Shown piece after piece: positions 55,635 to 64,000 of a stretch of 64,000 bases of DNA. The stretch lies in assembly GCA_021186555.1 (NCBI GenBank), contig JAJKFL010000042.1:16902521-16966520 (forward strand), in the 5' to 3' direction. Source of the DNA: Reticulitermes speratus. Taxonomy: Eukaryota > Arthropoda > Insecta > Blattodea > Rhinotermitidae. How positions within the stretch are numbered: position 1 is the first letter of the stretch; every line of letters begins with the position of its first letter. A model generated the notes under the pieces. That model saw nothing but the letters and a program-made list of their open reading frames with translations, made no database searches and had not been told where the DNA came from. Both the position numbers and the translations under genes were made by a program.

Positions 55635-56336
55635 ACATGCATACATACATACATACATACATACAACATACATACATACAACACATACATACATAAATGC
55701 ACACACATACATACATACATACATACATGCACACATACATACATACATACATACATATATACAACATACACATACATACATATACACACACACATTTATA
55801 CATAAATGCACACACATACATGCAGGCATACATACATACATACATACATATCTATATACATATATTCATACATGCATACATACATACATGCATACATACA
55901 TACATGCATACATACATTCATACATGCATACACGCATGCGTATGTACATGCATACATATATACAAACATACATATATACATACACACGTACATACATACG
56001 TATATACATAAATACATACATACACACATACAAACATACATAATACATACATACATTAGCACGTACATACATGCATGCATACATACATACATACGTACAT
56101 ACATACATACATACATAGGTGCATGCATACATACATACGTACATACACACATAGGTACATACATACATATGTACATACGTACATACATATACATATGTAC
56201 ATACATGCATGCATACATACATACATAAATACATACATACATACATACATAAATACGTACGTACATACATAAATACATACATACATAAATACGTACATAC
56301 ATACATACATACATATATACATACATACGTACACAT
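55635..56336. repeat. (CATA)n microsatellite array, about 700 bases
   Basis: Near-continuous catacatacata with gcat, cgta and aata interruptions. All six frames are largely open (IHTYIHT on one strand, MYVCMYVC on the other) and produce long artefactual frames of up to 176 codons. Confidence 0.97.
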
Positions 56337-57199
56337 ATGAATTCGTACTTGTGTAACCTTTAACATATCACTAACGAAATGTGTTAATCAGAAATCTTGT
56401 CTACAAAATATTAGGATGGAGAAGCCTTAAACCTATCTAAGGCAGAAGAAACGTGCTGGGTTAAGTAAGAGTTATATTTGATGGTTTGTTAACGTGTGTT
56501 AATGACAGTTTATTTTAAAATTGCATACTGAATGTTGTGTATTTTCCATTTTTCACACCACTTCACTTCCAAATTACCTTTGTTCTTTTTTTTTGAATAG
56601 GATGCACGTTGTAAATATGCAGTATGTTTTAAAACGCATTGTCCGAAAAATGTAGAAATAGCGTCAAACGCTTATTTACAAGAAAGAGTGGCTGGATTGG
56701 CTGAGATTCTGGAGCCTTCACCTGCTACTCTCCTAGTTTCACCACGGAGTGTGCGCCATTGCCTCGCAGAAAGCACGCCTTCTGAAACAGAATTCCTCCA
56801 TAACCATATGACGTATGTCCGTCACTTGCACAAAGTTTACTTTGCCTTCCATTTGAAACCATTTTTCTACTTTTGGGGAAATGTTACGTAACTCTTCGAC
56901 AATGTACTGATATACAAGAGCTAAGATTTGAAAATCTCTCTGCATGTAGCAAGCGATTTTTACGGTTACGGTTGCGTAGGCTTGCTGGCCGTGACTGCCA
57001 AGAAAAATGTGTCGTTGTCAAGTAGTCGAGGGGTACCTATGCTTTGGTTGGTACTGCAGCTTCAACATTTGCCGATAAAAGTTATCAATAGATGGTAGTA
57101 GTAGCTTGTATGTGTAAGACGTCTTTCCAGAAGCGTTCAAGTTTTCAGCTTACATGTTTGGTAACAATGTGATTTCGCAGTATCCCATAAAGACTATAA
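56337..57199. other. No recognisable gene
   Basis: A pair of overlapping frames at 56688-56945 has no recognisable domain. Otherwise nothing. Confidence 0.4.
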
Positions 57200-57740
57200 T
57201 GTACAAAATATGTTCAATAAGTAAGTTTCCTTAGATCATAAAGATTACATGAGGAGTCATTAATCGTGAAAAGTAGTTCATTGAGTCCACAAAAGTGTTA
57301 TTATTTTTTAATATTATCCCCAAGCACATTGATGAATTTGTCCCATCTGTGTTAGAATTTATAAATTCCGTCACGATAGAAATCTGGATCCTATACTCGC
57401 AACCATTCACGAAGAGCCATTTCCACTTTTTATTAAAGTGGATTACAGTGGATAAATCTCGGATTTAGATCATCGGTTTTAAAAAATCAGTTCCTCCACT
57501 GGTGCTGTCTTTACAGTCGTTCTTAATGTGCTGGGTCGACCTCTGCAATCATCATCACGGATGTCCGTCTGACCACTTTCGAAGTCTCCACACCATTTTC
57601 TGACATGCTGCACTCACATTGCCCCATAGTCATACACCTCTATCAACTGGCTGTGAATTTTGGTGGGAGAAAACACGTTTCGTCTATAAAAACCGAATCT
57701 CACTACAAAGTACTTCCCGGGACCAAGTTTCTAATATCGT
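57200..57740 (-). pseudogene. Mariner-type transposase relic with the catalytic core deleted
   Basis: Minus-strand translation gives first KIHSQLIEVYDYGAM, VQHVRKWC, DFESGQTDIRDDDCRGRPST (the N-terminal HTH region of mariners). It then passes almost directly to ALREWLRV, DPDFYRDGIYKF, HRWDKFINVLGDNIKK (the mariner C-terminal end). The DD34D catalytic region between them is missing, and stops interrupt both parts. It could be an internally deleted, formerly mobilisable copy. Confidence 0.8.
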
Positions 57741-58004
57741 TGCCACAAGACATAACTCAGCCACTGTACAGCATCTGATTGACACTTGCGCCATCTGCAT
57801 ATTACCCCTACTACAAATGCTATCTCCAACCGTGAAATGAAGAGCTTGTCTAAGACTTATTAAACATGACTCCGACAACAGTGGAAGGATTTCCGTGGAG
57901 ATCATAGCTATAGATCGGAAGTGTCAAGTTTTTTCATATAAATATCAATATACTACTGTAGTATAAAAGTGGAACGTAATCGACTTATTATAATACTACA
58001 TGGT

Positions 58005-58200
58005 AAAACCGGCCCTGGGGCCCACCCAGCCTCCTATACAGTGGGTACCGAGTCTCTTTCCCGGGGATAAAGCGGCCGGGGCGTGGAGTTGACCACCCAC
58101 CCTCATCCAGTGCCAGGGTTAAAGAAAGAGTAGATCTATACATCTACTCCCCTCTGGGCCTACATGGCCCGTTCTACGGACAAATTTGCTTTTACCTTTA
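58005..58200 (+). mobile_element. SINE family C, 5'-truncated, otherwise good copy
   Basis: accggccctggggcccaccc, agcctcctatacagtgggta, gataaagcggccggggcgtg, accaccctcatccagtgc-type block and ctacatggcccgttctacgg match 14565-14760. Confidence 0.85.
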
Positions 58201-59734
58201 AGACTTTCTACGGCCTTGTGCCAAAATATAAGTTCTACACACACAAAAATAAATTTAATCATAACACACAAATCTAAAACAAATAAATACTTCTCTGGTA
58301 ACTGGATTATTACTTGTTTTATACAAACATGTCTTTGAAATAAGTTTATATGCTAAGTGTTTCGTCCCCCCTCTTTCATATTTATCTGGTTTAAAAGATA
58401 TTTCAAAGGCAAACGCTTCACACAGTGATACAGCGCAGTTGTTAATATTTCTGCTGCTTATTTTACAAGGCAAGGATTCGAATCTGAGCCAGGAGATTAA
58501 TTATCCCGAGCAGTGTCCTTGTAGCTTTATTTCAGTTTCAGTGCATGTGCTGTCGTGGGAAATGAAAAAGGTCAAAACAGCTTCCATCGACAATGTCCTC
58601 AAATGATCATTTACAATCTCACTGTTATTTATAGGCCCCCATATAACTTAAACATTTGAGAAAGTATTGTTACATAAACAATGGAAACAAAGAACACACA
58701 CTTTACGTAACAATTACAGATATTAATATTAATTGAACACGCCATTAGAATGCTGTAATGCCTTTAAAGTGCAGATAATGTTCTCCTTTTTTTTTTGGTC
58801 CTTTGTTGCCTTTCAAATGGGCTCATGTCCCGTCCAATAAATCTTAGGAGACGAGAAGAGATTATTGTTTCAGAAGTAATTATTAATCTGAACTCGCCAG
58901 ACGAACAAACCCGTGACAAGTGAAGCTGAAGAAAAACATTCTACCTCCTTTAAAAAAAATCTTACCATAGTACGCGTAACATTTATATTTTGTTTTATGA
59001 ATTGTTTATGAAGTGTTTGGATCGGTAAGGACAGGTATAAAAAATGAACATCTGCATAAAAACTTGAAACGTATTCTGATATATCTGGCAAATAATCGGA
59101 TGAAGATATGCAGCTTTTCTCGTCTGATTAGTACTACTGTCACGGCTGCGCATTTGTTGTCGTCACGATATCACGAGCATTGAGAGTGACAGTCTTACTC
59201 AATTGCGTTTTACGTCACAAGCTTAAAATTTCTACATCATATACGAGGTAGAGTGCCAGAGAAGCTCAACACTTTTCACTTACGTTAGGTCATCCGATCC
59301 TTCAATGTCCTTTTAAAAGTCTTTTTTCGTCTACATTGATTCTATAAGCGATCACGCTAATTAGTACAGTGGTAATGAGTGACTTTTTGATAATTCTTGG
59401 TTTATTGAACGAATTTTTAAGTAAGGAGGAAGAATGTCAAATAATAGGAAGACATGAGAATGGTGAATTGAAAAGTGTAGGCAAGAAATAAGTTGTGGTA
59501 TATTTTAGTTACTATCGCAGCATTTCCCTGCCGACGGTAAAGCACAAGAAATATTAAGATAAAGGCTGTTTCTAACAGACAAAACTGACTCGGAACGTTT
59601 CCTCCTTTACATGTGATGACAGAAATTGATCCAGTTTCCCAAACGTTGTGTTTGAAGAAAGAGCTGAAGATGATGGACAATGTCCAAAATAACGTTCATG
59701 TATATTAATAGATTCACTCATTTCCATATAGTGC
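58201..59734. other. No recognisable gene
   Basis: AT-rich. ggattcgaatctgagccagg at 58473-58492 is a lone B-box-like site of a decayed SINE head. Nothing else supported. Confidence 0.4.
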
Positions 59735-59815
59735 AAATATTAAGAATGAGTGGGGTCGTGCCTCCACTCCTCCATAGGCCTTCATGGGGTTACAGGAGGA
59801 ACATACTAGAAGATT
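59735..59815 (+). mobile_element. SINE family C, 3' fragment
   Basis: aatattaagaatgagtgggg, cctccactcctccataggcc and ttcatggggttaca correspond to the last part of family C. Confidence 0.5.
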
Positions 59816-60041
59816 ATGCGCAATGATACGACAATACAACATCCAGTAAACTATGTACTTAATAGCTTCTTATGGACCTGTTGGTTCCCGATGATTGTGA
59901 TGATAACGATACATATCGTAATATCGCCCAGTCCTGGATCGAACTACACAAGCTACGCAAAGCTTTTGGGCGCTGAAAGCAAGGGAAATACGTAGGCTAG
60001 TCAAAAAAGAGTGAGAATGAATTTCTTACTCACCAAATACG

Positions 60042-60725
60042 TTAGGCAGAGTCCAACTTGATATGGTCTTTTTCAAAATAGTCCCCATCGAGCTGTATGC
60101 ACTTGGCCCAACGTGTCTGCCAGTACTGGAAGACGTCCTGGAACCCATTTTTTGACATCGTCTTCAGAACCGCCTCCACCCTCTTCAGAACGGCCGTTGA
60201 GGAGTCGAAACGCTGGCCCCGCAGCTCCGATTTCAGGCGAGGAAACAGAAAAAAGTCACACGGAGCAAGGTCCGGGCTGTGCGGAGGGTGCGGCACACAT
60301 TCGATGTTTTTTCGGGCTAAATATTGGGCAACAACGTTCGCAACGTGAGGGCGTGCATTATCGTGGTGTAGGCGCCAACGAGATGGATGCAGCTCAGGGC
60401 GTTTTCGTCGGATGTGTTCGGCCAGGGTCTTCAAAACTGTCACGTAATACTGCCCAGTAACTGTTGTATGCGGGGGCACTTCATGTTGGTAAACCATTCC
60501 ACGGCAGTCGAAGAAGGAAATCACCATTACCTTTCCCGCCGACCGAACAACTTTGGCCTTCTTTGGCGTCGGAGATGAGGGTGATTTCCAGACTATGCTC
60601 GCCTGTTTGCTTTCGGGATCGTAGTGGTGAAGCCAACTTTCATCACCAGTAATGATGGAATTCAGGTAGGCCTCGCCATGTTCCGCTACCAGACGTTGAA
60701 ACTCCCGACACACCTCTACTCGCAC
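60042..60725 (-). pseudogene. Mariner transposase, catalytic and C-terminal part (227 codons), 5' half missing
   Basis: DD34D cut-and-paste transposase. The uninterrupted frame keeps all three catalytic aspartates: TGDESW (D28 of this frame), HDNARPH (D122) and SPDLAPCDFFLF (D157), with exactly 34 residues between the last two, as in mariners. It begins VRVEVCREFQRLV; the usual ~110-residue DNA-binding HTH region is absent. At the break point (60728) the sequence turns into an inverted copy of the element's own 3' coding end. No start codon in context, so it cannot make a normal transposase. The intact long frame suggests a fairly recent insertion. Confidence 0.92.
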
Positions 60726-60796
60726 CAGAGGGCGGAGGCGGTTCTGAAGACGATGTCAAAAAATGGGTTCCAGCACGTCTTCCAGGACTGGCAGAC
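60115..60796. repeat. 69-bp inverted repeat within the mariner relic
   Basis: 60115-60183 and 60728-60796 are reverse complements with about three mismatches. The sequence encodes the EAVLKTMSKNGFQ part of the transposase in the first arm. Confidence 0.95.
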
Positions 60797-61079
60797 TTAG
60801 GTACGCATCGGATAGGAGGCCTAAAATCCCTACCCGTGCCAAGAATAAATTGATTAATTAGTAATCAAAAGGTTAACTAACAAAGCTTTCCCAATAGCAT
60901 AGACTCAGAAAGTTGATGATAATGAATGACAAGTATTTAAAGATTTTGTACGGATGTGGCCTTAGTCCACCTGAAAGTACCCTCCTGTCATACTCATGGA
61001 CAAAAAGGATGAAACACGAAAACCTTAGCCAAGAATGCCAGTGACCTCGCTGGTGTAGCGTCACTTTGTAGGCGAGTTC
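60797..61079. other. No recognisable gene
   Basis: No mariner terminal inverted repeat could be recognised at this edge. Confidence 0.4.
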
Positions 61080-61625
61080 GCAGAATTGCGAAAAGCATCT
61101 ATTAGCTTCGTCATTTTGTCCGTTTGTCCGTCCGTCTGTCCGCATGGAACAACTCGGCTCCCACTAGACGGATTTTCATAAAATTTGATATTTGAGCATT
61201 TCTCGAAAATCGGTCGAGAAAATTCAAATCTCATTAAAATCTGAAAAGAATAACCGCTACTTTACATAAAGACCTATGTAAGATTACATTATCTCGCTGA
61301 ATTCTTTTTAGAATGATAAATATTTCGCACAAAAGTTGCAGAAAAAATCAAAACACACATTTTATGTTCAATAACTTTTTTTTCCGAAAATCGTGTCGTT
61401 TATAAAATAATGCGAAAAAATATGGTACAACCAGACAGGCCACAGACAACAATATAATACGGCGCATGCGCTTTGCATGCCAGATAACTAAGGCTGCAGG
61501 CACACACTCAAAATATGTAATACTTATTGCTTTTCCACGGCAACAATGGTTACACGAAAGCGCACCAATGTTACGTTATACGTACATTGCTTGTCTTGTT
61601 ACAGAAGGGCTAGGAATGTATATAT
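61080..61625 (+). repeat. Unclassified interspersed repeat, copy 2
   Basis: gcgaaaagcatctattagct, gtccgtttgtccgtccgtct, cggctcccactagacgga, aaatttgatatttgagcatt, and distally ggcaacaatggttacacgaa and cgttatacgtacattgcttg. Same order and orientation as 46330-46795. Confidence 0.75.
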
Positions 61626-61734
61626 ATTATATGAAGAATGAATGTAAAAATAAAGAAAAATTTTAATAATAAAATGAGAAGATATGTTCTGTTACGGCTA
61701 CGTAATATAACAGATAAGCCAAATTTATGCTTCA

Positions 61735-61973
61735 AAAATTAAACTTGGGGTATGAGGAAGAAGAAAAAGACGAAAAAATTGAAGCTGTGCACATGAGATG
61801 TCTTGGGTTACTGCTAGCAGTGAGTTTACAAGACAGAGAAAGCAAATGAAAAAATATGTGCAAACTAAGGATATGGCGCAAGAAGCAAAGAAATATCAGT
61901 TAAACGGGAAAAACATACAAATAAGAGAAAGGCAGTGGACTGTCAAGATTATCGCACTACATAACACCAACGG
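61735..61973 (+). pseudogene. Possible LINE fragment (weak)
   Basis: The frame EEEKDEKIEAVHMRCLGLLL, AVSLQDRES resembles the aEMRxLRxxxGvsLxDRxRNE segment seen after the RT domain in arthropod LINEs. No second copy here to confirm. Confidence 0.35.
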
Positions 61974-61997
61974 AGAGAGAGAGAGAGAGAGAGAGAG
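61974..61997. repeat. (GA)n microsatellite
   Basis: gagagagagagagagagaga continuous run. Confidence 0.95.
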
Positions 61998-63129
61998 GAC
62001 GGGACGAGAAAACACCCAGAAATAGATGGAAAGATAGTTTTATAACTTCTAAACATTGAAACGGATGAGTAGTACCTTCAGTTTGAAGAAGGCGCAAATA
62101 TCTAAGACTGAAAAGGGCACAACTTCACAGACAGGCTCTATATTGCGCGAAGAGAGTCTTACAGCTACAAATGTAACTGCACAAGTTTCAATGGCCGTAC
62201 GTAGATCAGATATGTCTATAATAGATTTTACATCATTAATATATCTTCAATCAGCAAAGAAGGTCAGCAAAGAGCACAGCATATCACAAACAGACTTAAT
62301 TTCATAAAACCAACAAGGGTACAGCAAGCCCTCTTTATCCTTCAACTTGCCAAGTAGTCTTTTCTCACTATCCATCGTCCACTCTTTAACATCAAGTATT
62401 TACGTATTCGTCGTCATTGCTGTCTCTCACGTCATGTATATCAAATGGCATCGGTCAGCAGCGTCATGCTGCCAGGAACATTCCAAGCAAAAGGCTCTCA
62501 AACAAGTGCCTTGATGGTTTCATTATTCTTTATTGATGTTTTATGCGTATTTAGGTACAGGGTGGTTCTGCCTGCAAGGACTAAACTAATATGCACAATG
62601 TATGTTGAAATCAATAACAATTACTGTGAAACTACAGACACCGTCCGACTTGCGCAACAGTTACTTTCCGGAAGATGTGACAAAAGTCGAAAACTGCGCA
62701 AGTTTGAATTCAGTATATACTGTACATGTGGTCAACTATGTATGTATATGCAAAGGAGTCAAATTTAAATTCAAACTCAAAGACACTGGAACCTGACCAG
62801 CCACAGCATGACCGCCCCATCACCTGTGTTGTCACCCAGCAGTATTCTTCCCCCACTTACGTCTCACTGACCTTTCATTCCCGCAAGGAGAAATTAGGCG
62901 CGCGTTTAGAATGTTTTTCATTTTTTATTTATTTTTTTTTAATTGCGTGAGTCTGAAAATGCCTAACTTGAAATTGCGTGAGCCGGAGTGTGTCTTCAGT
63001 CTTTATGGTGTTTATTTAACCACAAATGGTTTCCGTGCTCAAGTTTAGGACGCATCAGAACTACTTTACAGCACGCGAGTCTATCTCTTAATGCAACAAA
63101 TTAACATTCTGACTAGGTGATAGGCTACT
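61998..63129. other. No recognisable gene
   Basis: Overlapping frames at 62056-62307 and 62445-62950 have no recognisable domain. T-rich run at 62921-62940. Confidence 0.4.
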
Positions 63130-63345
63130 TTTTTTAAGGCAGGGGTTCGACACCCGGTATGAATTTGTTTCCTTTCCATAAAGTTTAGGATGGCCATGGG
63201 TTCTATCCAGCATCATATGGAGGCCAGTCATCAAGTGCAAGGCAAGCTGAGCATGAAGCAGATCTCGCTCCCCCCATCTAGTACAAGGTTAAGAATGTGC
63301 CCTACAGCGAAACATGTCTTCATGGTTTATGCTTATGTACAGGGA
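63130..63345 (+). mobile_element. SINE family C copy, diverged
   Basis: caggggttcgacacccggta (B box, 63142-63161), gttctatccagcatcatatg, ccccccatctagtacaaggt and taagaatgtgccctacagcg in family C order. Confidence 0.65.
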
Positions 63346-63454
63346 TACTGTTCCTGTTCGATATATTTGAAGTTAAGATCTCAACCATATACACTATATG
63401 CATAACGTAAAATGACATAAAGTGATTTACACAATAACTTTTCTTTGGTGCCTT

Positions 63455-63492
63455 CTCAGTCTGTATATGAGCCGAAACATGTTGCGGTTAAA
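63455..63492 (+). ncRNA. Degenerate hammerhead-like motif (copy 7)
   Basis: AGU, CUGUAUAUGAGCC, GAAAC, AU, GUU. The GAAAC-AU-GU segment is kept, but the CUGANGA core and helix II are damaged. Confidence 0.3.
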
Positions 63493-63699
63493 CCATACAA
63501 CATATAAAAATATTTAGTTGTGACTGACGGCTACTATCATTACACCCGTACTGTCTTTTGCCTTTACATGACAATACAGTATTGGAAACAAGTTGAATGA
63601 AAAAATTGCTTAACATAAAACTTTCACCCCGTTGGGAGCTGCAAAGTGTGCTTGATACTTCTGCCAGCTATTCAATATTTATTAAATATAAAATAATTA

Positions 63700-63910
63700 A
63701 ACAAATGTAGGGAGCTCAGCTAGTCAAGAAATATTCCACGTTTTATGAAACCGAAATATTCATTACCATGTTCATGAGACTCCATCACTGGTTCCTATCC
63801 TGAATCACATGAATACAATCTATGTCCTCACACACGCTACTTCTTTAAGGATCATTTTAATATTATCCTCTAATCTAGAACTAGATTTCCCAAGTAATGT
63901 GAACCGTAAC
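63700..63910 (-). pseudogene. LINE C-terminal and 3' end fragment
   Basis: The minus strand reads SVCEDIDCIHVIQDRNQ, WSLMNMVMNISVS, NVEYFLTS, matching the DWIxLAQDRDxWRxxVxxAMNLRVP, NAGxFLTS ending of the LINE family at 40128-40560. It shares sequence with 30118-30225. Confidence 0.65.
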
Positions 63911-64000
63911 GTAATAAGTGGTTTAGGAAATAGTATAATTGTCTCCCAATACCAAATTTTATCTAAACTCCTCATAGTAGATCGGAGATGTAATATCTGC
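63911..64000. other. No recognisable gene
   Basis: AT-rich end of window. Confidence 0.4.

Noticed and set aside
55570-56366. Many long open frames (up to 176 codons) on both strands
   Set aside because: They are translations of the CATA microsatellite; the period of 4 keeps every frame open.
57690-57720. GAAACGTGT near 57690 (minus) as a further hammerhead
   Set aside because: It lies inside the mariner relic and lacks CUGANGA upstream.
60042-60725. Calling the mariner frame an active transposase gene
   Set aside because: The DNA-binding N-terminal half and start codon are missing despite intact catalytic residues.

Overview
This is a 64 kb stretch of AT-rich, intron- and transposon-dominated animal nuclear DNA. 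Spliced genes with GT-AG introns of 2-13 kb, several families of tRNA-headed SINEs, decayed non-LTR retrotransposons and mariner relics point to a large-genome arthropod. The SINE families and the gene sequences look insect-like; my best guess, from memory of similar repeats, is a cockroach or termite (Blattodea). No database search was possible.

Two cellular genes are well supported, both on the minus strand. (1) The 5' part of the glycoprotein hormone beta-5 gene (GPB5, the thyrostimulin beta subunit). The cystine-knot exon is at 8557-8764. A phase-compatible first exon with a TATA box and start codon lies about 13.4 kb upstream at 22211-22236. The 3' exon(s) lie off the left edge. (2) A complete mitochondrial carrier of the carnitine/basic amino-acid carrier branch (SLC25A29/45/47/48-like). 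It has five coding exons between 47381 and 37182 and encodes about 456 residues. All three PX[DE]XX[KR] signatures are present, followed by an unusual ~170-residue polar C-terminal tail. Three further short segments look exon-like but are unassigned (34786-34837, 55298-55467, 52806-53030).

The rest is mostly repeats. There are four tRNA-headed SINE families (called A-D here), several copies with perfect target-site duplications. There are at least eleven non-LTR retrotransposon fragments, including one reverse transcriptase pseudogene at 41025-41745. Two mariner relics are present, one of which lost its N-terminal half and gained an inverted copy of its own C-terminal end. Other repeats are a candidate MITE at 28-694, an inverted pair of an unclassified repeat at 30.7-31.3 kb, a 34-bp minisatellite at 54.25-54.8 kb, and a ~700 bp CATA array at 55.6-56.3 kb.

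The most interesting non-coding signal is a set of dispersed RNA motifs: an outer stem, CUGANGA, a compensating hairpin, GAAAC, two bases, then GUA or GUC. This matches the layout of type I hammerhead ribozymes with a minimal helix III. Three copies have an intact core (11.6, 14.9 and 40.0 kb), one carries a single core change (24.6 kb), and three are degenerate. Such ribozymes are known from Penelope-like retroelements and retrozymes. All copies here share an extra U before helix II.
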